From positions 237,345 to 301,344 of the forward strand of contig JXTB01000226.1 in assembly GCA_002914805.1 (NCBI GenBank): a DNA stretch of 64,000 nt, read 5' to 3'. The stretch comes from Parasponia andersonii. Taxonomy: Eukaryota; Streptophyta; Magnoliopsida; Rosales; Cannabaceae. Below the pieces are notes generated by a model. It was not told the origin of the DNA. It did not search any database and saw only the letters and a program-made list of their open reading frames with translations. Positions 35,357 to 46,356 of the stretch are shown one piece after another. Each line of letters starts with the position of its first letter. Position 1 is the first letter of the stretch. The position numbers were made by a program, and so were the translations under genes.

Positions 35357-36478
35357 TAGGGATGTCAATTTGTCCTGGTTGAGCGTGTACTTGTGGGAAC
35401 CTATTCCTTTAGGTGCGAATCCGAAGGGTTATAATTAGGGTTCGGGACGGGGACATGGAATGAAACTCGTATCCAAGTTAGGGTCATAAGGGAAATAAAA
35501 TATATATTGAACCTACTCTGTATACCTACTTTAGTAAATACATGATACATAGTATAAGGAATGTATTTAAAATACAACATTTTCGTCGAAACTCTTAGAA
35601 AATACACCCTTTATGAAAGTATATAAGTACACTCATTCTAAAAATAGACATGTGAAAAAAAACTTATATATCCTTAATTTAAGAGCGTTAATAAGGTGTC
35701 GAGTAACTCAACTAAAAACAGACAAAAAAAAAAAAGACATCAGAATGTTGAGTGCTAGATAAGATGTTGAAAGTGCTAGACATGATATTAAGCAACTCGA
35801 GCCCATTGTCTAGTAAGATTTTGATTCCTAATGGAATAAGTCTTAATAGCATTTTTATTTTCACAATAAACTCAAAGCTTAGAAATGAGTATTTACCCAA
35901 AAAAAAATCATTAGATAGATGTATTTCTTAAAAAACATTTTGAAAAAAAGGGATAATATGGAAAAAAAAAAAAACCACCACTTTTACCCATATGATTTAT
36001 ATATTTTTTTTTTATATGTGGGTTTTTTTTAAGCCGTTGAATCATGATCTAATAGTGATCCAACGACTATAATGAAGTGCACGAAAAAACGTGCATTATC
36101 AGTGCTTTTCTTTCTCTTATTTGTTACTATAAAAAATATGCATAATAAAATTTCATTAGAAATAATAATACATATATATATATAAATAAAAAAAATACCT
36201 ACGAAATTGGTACCATATATATATAATAATCATACAATAAATATTTTAATAGCAAAATTTCTAGATATTGGAGTAACTTGTATTATTATTAATATTCTTT
36301 TATCTTTATCAAATGTATTTAGCATTTACTAATTTTTTTATAAAATAATGTACTAGCGAGGAACCCTACCCTGGCGGGTATTCCCTGTCCACCGCTTCGG
36401 TTTAATCGGAGATGGGGAAAGATTTTAGAGGCGGGAGCATTTCCGGGCCAGGCCCGACCCACACAATTTGCATCCCTA
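35357..36478. mobile_element. Non-autonomous hAT element
   Basis: About 1120 bases with short inverted ends TAGGGATG at the left (35357) and CATCCCTA at the right (ends 36478). Both ends extend into CAA/TTG sequence. An 8-base target duplication flanks it: CAAATATC (35349-35356) and CAAATATT (36479-36486), one mismatch. TAGGGATG ends, an 8-bp duplication and the GGCGGGTATTCCCTGTCC-type GC-rich subterminal sequence are characteristic of a common plant hAT family. No transposase frame remains. Confidence 0.8.
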
Positions 36479-36486
36479 CAAATATT

Positions 36487-38555
36487 TATTTAGTATGTAC
36501 CACTTTTTTTTTTCCTCACTAACAAAATTAACTACTTGTATCTAATAAAAAATAAATGATTGATGATGGTACAAATAAGTTCGTTCTTTTGTCTTCTACT
36601 TATTTATCATATTGAATGCTTGTATTTTAGATTTAATTTTCTTCGGTAATTAAGCTTTTAAAAACGTAAATCAACATGTAAGCTTTAAAAAAAAAAAAAC
36701 AAAAAGTACTTTTTGTTGCTGTTGTTGTTGTCTGGACAAAAAATAAGATTTATATATGTTAGTGGATAAAAATTTGTAATATAAGAACAAAATAGCTATA
36801 GAATTAGAACCCTTCAGCTTTATCAAACTAGCGATTAGTACCTCGTAAACTAAATGTAAGTGTTGCCCCCTTAACTACGAGTAAATTAAATACCTACTTA
36901 TTTAATTTTCAAAATTTTAAATTACCATTTTTACCCTTTTAATATCCACAATAACCAAAAAGAAAGAGAAAAATAATTGGCTGGTTAACCATTTTGACTT
37001 ACTAACATCGATAATTAAGACAACACATAGATATGTGTTGCAGGATCTAGATTTTGCTTTATTATTGAACAAATAATAATTTGCTGTTTAAGCGAATGAC
37101 TATATATAATTTGTTTGAGTCTTACTATTTAAAGCTATTGAGTGTTAATATAAAATCAAATTCATTAAAGTTATTGAATATTAAGCATCTTTTCCTTATT
37201 AATGTTAAAAAGAGATTATCAACCTAAATCTTCTGAATTTCAAGGAAAAAAACAGAAAAAATAAATCTACCGTATTGTTTATTACCTTTCTTGTTGATAC
37301 ATAGTGCACATTTTCTAATAATGTTTTCTTTTTGAAGAGCACACATTTTCTAATGATTTGAAATCATAATCTTATAAATATAGAAAACAGTACGCTATCA
37401 TTCTAAGAAAAAAAAAAAAAAGATAGTATAATACTTGTATTTATTTTTTTTATTTTTTAGGGATACTTGTATTTATTTTTAGTTTCTCATACCATACACA
37501 ATTTTTTGTTTTTTTTGCCAAATGAACAGCACCTTCTACTTTGATGTTATCGAACTCCACCAGTCAGGCCCATGCCCATCTAACAACTAACACTGCCACC
37601 TTCTCAAGGAGAAAAAAAAAAAAAAGAAAAAAAAAGAATGACGGGGCTAAACTAACAAGTATTAAGTTATTATTCAACGCTGTGAATAACAAATTTATTG
37701 AAGGAAAAAAAAATTCTACATGGTTAATTAATAATTGATATTGATCGACTCAATGTCTTTACTTCTTCTCATAAAATTCACTTTTGTGTTTATTAACAAA
37801 CGGAAATGTTTTCTTCTTTTGTCTTTCTTATATTTTCTTGCTCGGAAATCTTTTTCTTTTGTCATCTACTAAAAATCCACAGCCAGCGTTACTCAAATGT
37901 CTGACACGTCATCGAAGAAGCTGGCAACTGCATACTAAACCATGTAAGCCTACACAGCTCCCCAAGTCCCAACGGTGAAGTTCCTCCTCAATCCCCTCCG
38001 AAACATATTATAATTTTTTTTAAAAAATAAAAATAACTTTTCTTTTTTAAAAAAAAAAAAAAAAGAGAGACAAAAAGAAAGTGATGGACTGCTATACCAG
38101 CCAGGCACATCATGATTCATTAGAGCCAGAAAAAAAAAAAAAAAAGAATAAAACAAAAGGAAAAAAAAAAAAGTGAAACAGAAAAGGAAAGAGAGAAGAG
38201 AGAGATATCATAACATAATAAGTCGTATGTATCTCTGTCTTCTTCCTTTTTGCAGATCCAAAATCCAAATGAGAAAACTCAGAAAGCTCAAACCAAACCC
38301 CATATTAATCCTTAATAGTATCCTCTAATCAAGGATTTAAACCCTTCAATGGACCTTATTTAGTCTTTCATTATCATCACCATTGCAATTATTAGTTTTT
38401 ATTTTGCGTTTTTCTCCTCCAGTTCTGGGACCATTTCTTCTTTCCCATTTTATACCTTCAATTTCAAGCTAAGCTAAACCCATCTTCGTTTCTCTATTCT
38501 CTGTGACTCTGTTTTGGTTTTTTTGAGAAGAAACCCTAGATTGGAGGCTGGGAAA
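36487..38555. other. Intergenic DNA and promoter of the EF-hand/TPR gene
   Basis: AT-rich, with many A and T homopolymers (for example about 37612-37635, 38045-38064, 38131-38145). The 5' leader of the downstream gene is probably within the last 300 bases, where CT-rich and TTCTCC-type sequence precedes the start. No coding region or TATA box could be called with confidence. Confidence 0.5.
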
Positions 38556-40952
38556 ATGGCGACGAGAGGTAGTAGATCAGAGAAGGTGAGGAGGATTTTT
38601 CAACAATTCGATACCAACCACGATGGAGGGCTCAATAGGGAAGAGATGGCTGCGCTTGTTGTTGCTGTAAACCCTAGGGTCAAGTTCAGCGACGAGCAGA
38701 TCAATGCCATTCTCGACGAGGTGTTTCGGACCTACGGTGAGTTCATTGATGGAGAGAAGGGTCTTACCTATGAGGGGCTCTTGCGGACCTACGACGACGG
38801 CGCTGGAGACGTCGACCGTGACTTCGACGCGCTTGGGCTTGAGCTCAATTTTGACGAGACCAAAGGGGTTTCGATAGCTTCCGAAGCGTCGTCGTCTTCG
38901 ATTGTGGACGAACGTGTTGTGGAGTCGCAGAAGAAGCAGAGGACGGCGGCCTGGGCCGTCTCGCCGAATCATGGGATCGTGTTCGATGATACGTGGAAGA
39001 TAATGGATGATTTGGAGATTTTGATCAAGAGATTGAAGGCCAAGCAAGCCAAAGATGGGAAATTGAAAGCGGATAACTTTGACGCCTATTCGGATGCCGG
39101 TTGGTCCAGGGAATTGGGGCCGTCTTCGGAGATTTCAGAGAAGAGGGTGTTCTGGGAAGAGTCTGGGCATGACTATGCTTCGTTTGTGAAGGAATTGGGG
39201 GTTTTGAGGAGCAGAGCTGACGGAGCCAGGTCGAGGGAAGAGGCTTTTGATGGACACATGGCGATTGGGAGAGTTTTGTATGAGCATCAGTTGTTTAAGG
39301 AGGCTCTGGTGAGTTTCAAGAGGGCTTGTGAATTGCAACCAATTGATGTTAGGCCACATTTTCGAGCTGGGAATTGCTTGTATGTTATTGGCAAGTACAA
39401 TGAGGCGAAAGAAGAGTTCTTGTTAGCACTCGAGGCAGCTGAGACGGGTGGGAACCAGTGGGCATATTTGCTTCCGCAAATTTATGTTAATCTTGGGATT
39501 GCGCTTGAGGGTGAAGGTATGGTTTTAAGTGCTTGTGAGTATTATAGAGAAGCTGCTATTCTTTGTCCAACTCATTTTAGAGCTTTGAAACTTTTGGGTA
39601 GTGCTCTTTTCGGGGTTGGGGAGTATAGGGCGGCCGTGAAGGCCTTAGAAGAGTCCATTTTTATGAAACCGGACTATGCTGATGCGCATTGTGATTTAGC
39701 TTCTGCTTTGCATGCCATGGGTGAGGATGAGAGGGCAATTGAGGTGTTTCAGAAAGCCATTGATTTAAAACCCGGTCACGTGGATGCTTTATACAATCTG
39801 GGTGGGCTGTATATGGATTTGGGTAGGTTTCAGAGAGCTTCCGAGATGTATACTAGGGTTTTAGCTGTATGGCCAAACCATTGGCGGGCACAGCTTAACA
39901 AGGCTGTGTCCTTGTTGGGAGCTGGGGAAACTGAGGAGGCTAAGAAAGCTTTGAAGGAAGCATTGAAAATGACCAACAGGGTTGAATTGCATGATGCTAT
40001 ATCTCATTTGAAGCAGTTGCAGAAAAAGAAGGTCAAGCCTAATGGGGGTGCAAACGGTGAGGGGGCTTTTGTTATTGTCGAACCCACAAAATTTAAGACT
40101 GTTGGGGAGAGGACGACGTTGAGACAGGACTTATCCACTGCTCTTGAAATCCGGTCTTTTCAAAGGATCACCAGATTGAGTCGCTGTGATGTGGAGCTGC
40201 TGAAGAAGGAAATGAGTGACAAAGATGTGCCAGTGTCCTATTCTGGTGGTGGTGTACCTGAGAGATCCATACGCAAACCCAACTTGGAAGAAATACTTCG
40301 CAGGTTACTGAACTTTCTAAAGCCTGAGACTTTCCAGGGAGCTGTTAAAGCCATAAATGAAAGGATATTGTCCGTCTTGGATGAAGTGGGTTCAGGCAGG
40401 GTGGATTTGGGCATGTTTTATGCTGTTTTAGCTCCCATTTGCGGTGGTCCTCCTGAAAAGCGTAAACGAGTTGCCTTCGATGCGCTTTTGTGGCGTCCTG
40501 TGAATGAAGGTGGTTCTCAGATCAAAAAAGTGGATGCTGCTGGATACATCAAATTGCTTCGGTCTATATATGTCCCATCTCATGGAACAAGTGAGATTCT
40601 GGAAGTCCATGGAGAAACGGATACTTCAATGGTGTCTTTCTCGGAGTTCCTTTCCATGTTTGATGATCCAGATTGGGGTTTTGGTATCATGTCCACTTTG
40701 TTGAAGCTTGAAACTGGGGACAGGAACCGCCATGGTAACCATATCTGCTCGGTTTGCCGCTACCCAATTATTGGTTCTCGTTTCAAGGAGGTGAAAGCTC
40801 ATTTTAGTTTGTGTAATCAATGCTACAGTGAGGGGAAGGTGCCTTCTTCCTATAAACAGGAAGAGTACAAATTCAAAGAATACGGAAGTGAGACCGAAGT
40901 AATGAAAGATAAATGTATGTGCTTTACTTTGCATTCCAATAACGATCCATAG
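38556..40952 (+). CDS. Calcium-binding EF-hand and tetratricopeptide repeat protein (At2g32450/At1g05150-like)
   Basis: Single-exon gene for a 798-aa protein closely resembling the Arabidopsis calcium-binding TPR family; molecular role not established to my knowledge. The start at 38556 gives MATRGSRSEKVRRIFQQFD, the family N-terminus; an in-frame ATG at 38514 is rejected. An EF-hand loop lies at residues 19-30 (DTNHDGGLNREE) with the usual Ca-binding positions filled. About five or six TPRs lie between residues 230 and 480 (HMAIGRVLYEHQLFKEAL, PDYADAHCDLASALHAMG, HVDALYNLGGLYMDLG). A Lys-rich linker follows, then an LEEILRRLL region and a C-terminal cysteine pair motif (CSVCRYP...CNQCYSEG, near 731-765) that could bind zinc. 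All parts are present and the open frame is uninterrupted. Confidence 0.93.
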   Translation: MATRGSRSEKVRRIFQQFDTNHDGGLNREEMAALVVAVNPRVKFSDEQINAILDEVFRTYGEFIDGEKGLTYEGLLRTYDDGAGDVDRDFDALGLELNFDETKGVSIASEASSSSIVDERVVESQKKQRTAAWAVSPNHGIVFDDTWKIMDDLEILIKRLKAKQAKDGKLKADNFDAYSDAGWSRELGPSSEISEKRVFWEESGHDYASFVKELGVLRSRADGARSREEAFDGHMAIGRVLYEHQLFKEALVSFKRACELQPIDVRPHFRAGNCLYVIGKYNEAKEEFLLALEAAETGGNQWAYLLPQIYVNLGIALEGEGMVLSACEYYREAAILCPTHFRALKLLGSALFGVGEYRAAVKALEESIFMKPDYADAHCDLASALHAMGEDERAIEVFQKAIDLKPGHVDALYNLGGLYMDLGRFQRASEMYTRVLAVWPNHWRAQLNKAVSLLGAGETEEAKKALKEALKMTNRVELHDAISHLKQLQKKKVKPNGGANGEGAFVIVEPTKFKTVGERTTLRQDLSTALEIRSFQRITRLSRCDVELLKKEMSDKDVPVSYSGGGVPERSIRKPNLEEILRRLLNFLKPETFQGAVKAINERILSVLDEVGSGRVDLGMFYAVLAPICGGPPEKRKRVAFDALLWRPVNEGGSQIKKVDAAGYIKLLRSIYVPSHGTSEILEVHGETDTSMVSFSEFLSMFDDPDWGFGIMSTLLKLETGDRNRHGNHICSVCRYPIIGSRFKEVKAHFSLCNQCYSEGKVPSSYKQEEYKFKEYGSETEVMKDKCMCFTLHSNNDP

Positions 40953-41451
40953 GTAGACGACTTGTACGTTTTTCTGTTAATCTTTGTGTATTATCCCTTT
41001 CATGTTATTCTAGGTGTTCAGTGTGAATTACACATCTCTTGAATGCGTTCAGTGGGCTTATGCCCTTGTATAATAAATTGTTTTATGAGGCGGCTCCAGT
41101 TTCATTTGTGGAACATCTTTTGTCATTATCAACTCTTTGAAATGTTTGTATAGTGTGTCATCAGGTGCTGGACTTTGGGTAGAATATTCCTTTCTCCATA
41201 TTTTTTCCATGGTCTACTCTCTTTTCCAAGTAGACGCATAATTTTGGAGTTTGTTAAATGTTAGGATGGATATACAAATGTATCTTTTGCTATGTTTGAT
41301 AAGATGATGACACCAGAGGTAGGGTGGTATTGTTATATCTGATTAGTATATGACTCTATTGGTCAATGAACTAGGATTATTTCATTTTAGTCTTTAAACT
41401 TTAATTTCTTATGTATTAGTCCTTAAACTATTAAAAATATACGAAATTTGG

Positions 41452-41640
41452 TTAACTTAAGTGGTAAGAGTACTTACTACTTGGAATCTCGGTCCTAGAT
41501 TCGAGTTATATTAAAGTAAGCGTAAAAATTTATTATCCCTAACAAAGCGAGGTAAGCATTGGATAATTAAGTATTTTTCTTTAGTTTGTAATAAATAGAG
41601 ATCATTAGTTAAGTTTTATTTTTTAATAAAAAAATTATAA
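41452..41640 (+). repeat. SINE-like, tRNA-derived sequence
   Basis: A box A-like word, TTAACTTAAGTGGTAAGAG (41452-41470), and a box B-like word, AGATTCGAGTT (41497-41507), lie about 35 bases apart, as in a tRNA-type RNA polymerase III promoter. The flanks cannot be folded into a cloverleaf, so it is not a functional tRNA. The 3' limit is a guess. Confidence 0.4.
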
Positions 41641-42850
41641 AAAGCATTTCATTTTTGTTCTTTTTGCTATACATTTTGATTGATTCTTTTCGGAATGAGC
41701 ACATGAGTCACATTTCTCATTTTATATTTGTGACTTTAATAAAATATCACATTTTAGATAATTCTATAGTGCATTATTGTTCAACGTGTAACTTTTTTTT
41801 TTTTTATTTAATCAATCTATCTATGTTCGAATCTCTTTATTATACTTAATTATATTTTTATATATGAAATAAGGCAAAATAATATGAAGTGGCTCGTATG
41901 CTGGTTCTATTATGAATGAAACAAAATATATAAAAATAAATAACTAATATTAAAATGAAATAATTTAAAATTCAAGTATAGTTTAAGGATGAAAATGAGA
42001 TTTTTTTTTTCTATATTTAGGACCAACGAGTTCATTTATCTTTTTGATTATTTTTTGTCAAAGCTTGGAGCTCGGGAACCGAATATCCGCAAATGGAAAT
42101 GGTCTGTCTCCTCAAGTTTGATGCATCAAACATCTTCATTGCCAACGGGTTGGGGTGATCGTTTGCTTTGCATCAAGTTCAATTCTTTGTTTGGTCTTTC
42201 CTATTATTTACTATATTTTTAAATGGGAAGAAACCAATACTCCTCTCTTGATTAAATTCTACCGAGTTAGTAGTTATGTGCCACAAAAAATGATTTTATA
42301 TTGAGCTAATATTAACCTTGCTTTAGAAAAACGAGTTGGTGGTATGCTTGTGGAGGTTAGCAGTTGTTTGATTACGTCATAGAGTCAAATCACTTTGTGG
42401 CCGATGGCCCCTTTTAAAGCCGGCACTCCTGCCGCCTGAAACTCGGAATTTTCTCTCTTGACACTAGTAGTTTATTCAAAGACACACAGATTTTTATGTC
42501 TTATTAATAATCATTAGTAATAAAAGTATTTTTTTTGTTAAAATTTATTTTTTTAAGGGGATATTATAAAGTGTTACTTATCGCATAATTTTTGAACGAT
42601 CCATGTACCAACGTGTGTCGGAAAGCAGGGGCCAACTGTACAAAATTTAGTTCAACTTGCAAATTTGAAAGAAAAAAAAAAAAAAAAAGAAGAACCTAAA
42701 AAAGTTTGCTTGAATGATGTGGCCATGTTATCCTCTGCTGATATAATATCTTTGAAATCATTGTCAAACCAACTTTTACCTGTCAAACAAAAAGAAGGGC
42801 GTGACTTATGTAGGGCTTCCTAAAAATGACCCTAAGTAAGGCTGCCTAAC

Positions 42851-43034
42851 GTGAGTCGTTGGATTTGAAATGTGTGGCAATGATGGGCCTTAGATAAGTT
42901 GGTAAATGTGGGGTGGAGTGCACTTGATTTACCCGTACTATACTCGGTTTCGACCCGATATCTCTCTCTTGGACTCGATTACTCTCTCTCTCTCTCTCTC
43001 TCTCTCTTAAGTTGGTCTCTCTCTCGATGAACCC
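42851..43034 (+). repeat. Left arm of an inverted promoter-like repeat
   Basis: Runs from GTGAGTCGTTGGATTTGAAA through TAGATAAGTTGGTAAATG and a CT microsatellite (42982-43006) to CTCTCTCGATGAACCC. It is the inverted partner of 43952-44120, with small indels in the middle. CT-rich leader and ACCC ends give it the look of a 5' UTR. Confidence 0.8.
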
Positions 43035-43951
43035 TTAAAAAAATTCCTGACCATCTAAATTGGTTATTTATTTATAGATTTGTCTTGGTTGTTAGATATC
43101 CAAATTCAAGCATACACCCAAGTTCATGAATGAATCTCTGCATTCGAAGATTAAAAAGAAAAGAAAATGCAAAAACAATTTATCCATATTTGGTCATTGG
43201 TATTACCATGTGTTTTCCCTCTCTTAATTTGGGTTCAAATTATTTTTCAAAAAATATTAAAATAGAAATAAAAGCCATGTGTAGTCATTTAAGAGGACTT
43301 CCCAACCCTAGCAAGAATTGCAAATTGCCACCAACAGTATCTCTCAATGAAAAAGCAGGTGGGCATCAATTTTAGAAAGGATTTATTTGTTCCTTTTTTT
43401 CAAAACCACCCCTACAAAAAAGAACAAAAAAAACAAAAATTTCAATAAAAATCATACAAAAGCATTCAATACCAGTATCACCATGGATAAAGAAAAGTAT
43501 TTTAATTAGGATTGGAGAGAATACCCTGGCAGTATTTACCTTGTAAGCAAAATGGGATTAAACTTGTAACAATTTGTACACAACTGGTGGTCAAACATCG
43601 AGAGAGCGAGACCGAGACAAAGATTGAGATAGCCCAAGCCAACGCCCTTTCAAGCCCGGACCTGGCTATCACCACTGGGTCAGTAGACGACGCCCGAGAT
43701 AGATATGGCGAGGTTCGGGGAACTCCAATAGACCGCGAGATATTGAGCCGAACCGATAGGGTGAACGAATCGAATCCCTTTTAGGCTTCAGAGGAGACGT
43801 AGCGAGAAATTATCGGCTTTTAAGAGGATATTTTTTGGGGTTGCAACATGGAGAACAAATTCTTTACGAGCGAGAGATAGTGATCGGGTTACATCGCTGA
43901 TTATAGAGATGGCGGAGAAGGGGTTACTAGCTGGTGAGAGAAATTTGTTTA

Positions 43952-44120
43952 GGGTTTCATCGAGAGAGAACGGGATTGAGAGACACAACTTAAGAAAGAG
44001 AGAGAGAGAGAGAGAGAGTAATCGGGTTGAAACCGGGTTCAGTACGGATAAATCAAGTGAACATTTACCAACTTATCTAAGCCCCATCATTGCCACTCAT
44101 TTCAAATCTAACGACTCCGC
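43952..44120 (-). repeat. Right arm of an inverted promoter-like repeat
   Basis: On the minus strand it runs from GCGGAGTCGTTAGATTTGAA through TAGATAAGTTGGTAAATG and a CT run (43996-44019) to TCTCTCTCGATGAAACCC. On the minus strand past the arm the sequence continues as GC-richer, gene-like leader, without a clear protein. Confidence 0.8.
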
Positions 44121-45388
44121 CCAAAGGAAAAAAGGGATTAGTGGTTATTAATCACTACAACTATTAGTCTATGACACCATCTTACTAATTAACTATATTC
44201 GTTTTTGTACGTGGGAGTGGGACTAGACTACTCCAGCGGAGAACACTTGTAAACGAAGTCAAACAAATGATTCTGATGTTTCTAAAGAAATAGTCACGGA
44301 CAGAAGTAGTGAAAATTTTCAGATTAAAAACTCGATGCTCAATAATGAATGAGGTTCCAAGCAAATAAATAAACACATAAAAAAATTAAGGCAATTATGA
44401 CTGAGATGGGACCAAATCAAAATCAAGTTATTTATTAGTTGCTTTTACTTTTTTCCTATACCAAACTTGGTCGTTACAGTAATAATTACTATCAATAAAT
44501 TAAACACTCATTCAGGTACAAATTATACTATGGGAAGAACTTTTGTACATTGTCGAGATGATTTGAGTTCTAATTTATTGTGCTTTATTTTTTAGACGAA
44601 AAATTCGATAATTTACCAATTATAATGAAGAGCTTTATTAAAAGAAGATGGTGTAGACATATAGTTATCTACGACTACGAATCCTTGTGTGGAATATGGT
44701 ATTTTGATTGTAAAGCATTTGAAATGAATTTTGAATCATCAATCCATTTTAGGAATGTAAATGGATTATATTGGTTCCAAAAAGTAGGACAAATTAAAGT
44801 TTTAAATGTAATACAAATCCCAATTATCAACTCCGTNCAACGGAATTTCTTTTGTTGTTTTTCGCTCTCATCATGGCTAGAGGCTGCATAAGTCCATTGA
44901 GAAAATTGGACGCAAACGAACCCAATCTTTTGTCCTTTTGGTAGAAGTAAAAACAATACGATATCGAAGCTTGATTCCTCAGCATAAGTGATTGGAGTAA
45001 TGACTTTCTTTACTATTTTTGTTATTTATTTCTTTTGATGAAGAAAAAATTAATCTGAAATTCAACAAATCGCTTTTTATTAGAAAATTTTCAAGGATTC
45101 TACTTCAGTCACCAACTTTGCTTGATCAAAATCTTTCCAAAAAAGGTAAATATTTGCTTTTATTAAGGTCGTGCTCATCAATTTCCTTTCTAATGCTCAC
45201 CACAAAACTTGAATTTGATAGAAGGTAAGTAACAAATACTAGGTTTCCATTTCGCTAAACACAACGTACATGCAAGAAACATGGTATGTCATCCAATGGG
45301 TATGAAAGGATGTACCAGTTTGTTTCGAACACTACCATTAGTTCGATACAATAGCTTTGACGACTCCAGTTGTCACAACAATATGGCC

Positions 45389-45396
45389 GTATAAAT
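45389..45396 (+). promoter_or_regulatory. Candidate TATA box of the small secreted-protein gene
   Basis: GTATAAATTAG lies about 95 bases before the start codon at 45485. With a start site about 30 bases downstream this would leave a 5' UTR of roughly 60 bases, a normal arrangement. Confidence 0.4.
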
Positions 45397-45484
45397 TAGG
45401 GCTAATTTTGATTTGGGTTAGTTGCCAAACAAGCTTAGTTCTTCAAGTGCAGCACACCAAATTTAGATAAGGCAGCGCAAAACC

Positions 45485-45856
45485 ATGCCAACAACTGTGA
45501 GCTCAGTTGAGCATGCCTTGTGCGTGATAGTGGTGATTATAATAATGACAGTAATGTCAACAAGAGCAGCAACTCCAAAGCCCTCGCTGTTGCCAGTAAA
45601 GCATGCTCCGTCTCCCTCGTCTATTTCCCTTCAACCAATTGAAAAGCCGCTTCGAAGAGATGAAGAAGAGCACAGCCATTTTCAACCAGAATTTATTCAA
45701 GACTACGGCTTTTGGAATCCAACTCCATATTTTGGTGGAGGTCATGCAGCTCCAATCCCTCATGGTCATGTTGTCGAAGAAACTTGTTGCGACTCTTCCG
45801 CGCCAAATTTGTTTACAACTGATAAAAACAATATGGCTCCAGAAGAGAGGTCTTAA
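45485..45856 (+). CDS. Putative small secreted protein, 123 aa
   Basis: Open frame without introns and with no family I recognise. It starts MPTTVSSVEHALCVIVVIII and has a hydrophobic stretch ending at an Ala-rich site (STRAA), consistent with a cleaved signal peptide of about 28 residues. The mature part is Pro- and His-rich: an acidic run (RRDEEEHSHF), then an aromatic block (DYGFWNPTPYFGGGHAAPIP) and one CC pair near the end. An Asp-Tyr pair in an acidic context could be a tyrosine-sulphation site, as in some plant peptide hormones, but this is inference. A TATA-like box lies 95 bases upstream. It is convergent with the LTV1 gene. It may instead be a chance frame; there is antisense coding potential of similar length (45557-45979), but without a signal peptide or motif. 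Confidence 0.45.
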   Translation: MPTTVSSVEHALCVIVVIIIMTVMSTRAATPKPSLLPVKHAPSPSSISLQPIEKPLRRDEEEHSHFQPEFIQDYGFWNPTPYFGGGHAAPIPHGHVVEETCCDSSAPNLFTTDKNNMAPEERS

Positions 45857-46356
45857 ACAATTCCCTCCCACATCCTTTATTAACCTAAACTCTTGATCTA
45901 CCCCGTTCACTTGCTCAAACCCCACTAGCAATCCTCCCCCACCACCCTTTTTCTGGGCTTTCATTTTCTTTCCTCCCACTTTCGGAGGATGGTCTAGAAT
46001 GATAGGTTTATGTATTATCTGTATTATGAAAGACCCAAAAAATTATGTTTCCTTGTCTGATTCGTTAGGTGTATAATGTATTATGCCGTATTATAGAAGA
46101 CACCACTAAACTATTGTTTACTCCACTACATGTACGTGTCCCATTTGCAGTTTTGCCGTCCAACACATCATCACAACATTTAGTGAAGACAAATACAACT
46201 TCCTTTAAAAGATAGTGGTTGGTCAAGTACAACTGTATACCGATGGTAAATTCTCTCATTACCTACTTATATCATTAACATTTCATCTTTTGCTACTTAA
46301 AACTCATGAAAATTTAAGGAGCGGTCCTGCGGTAGAACTTGAAATAATCACCGTAC
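45857..46356. other. Convergent spacer between the small ORF and LTV1
   Basis: 500 bases containing the 3' ends of both genes. Pro-rich-looking CCCTTTTTC sequence near 45940 and AT-rich DNA; no further gene. Confidence 0.5.

Larger units (their letters stand above)
40953..45484. other. Intergenic region with SINE-like and inverted promoter-like repeats
   Basis: Contains the 3' UTR of the EF-hand/TPR gene, a SINE-like sequence (41452-41510), an inverted pair of promoter-like sequences (42851-43034 and 43952-44120) and AT-rich filler. One unresolved base (N) is at 44837. Open frames up to about 100 codons occur at 43512-43784 and 44580-44891, but composition and content give no support for genes. 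Confidence 0.5.

Noticed and set aside
38514-38555. Earlier in-frame ATG of the EF-hand/TPR gene
   Set aside because: The 14 extra residues (MVFLRRNPRLEAGK) are not part of the conserved N-terminus, which begins MATRGSRSEKV.
41452-41510. A tRNA gene
   Set aside because: Box A and box B words are present, but acceptor, D and anticodon stems do not pair; SINE-like origin is likelier.
43512-43784. 90-codon plus-strand frame between the inverted promoter-like arms
   Set aside because: No domain or start context; the opposite strand looks like a 5' leader continuation, so the frame is probably incidental.
44580-44891. 103-codon frame on the plus strand, including an N
   Set aside because: AT-driven composition, no motif, and it covers an unresolved base; not supported as a gene.
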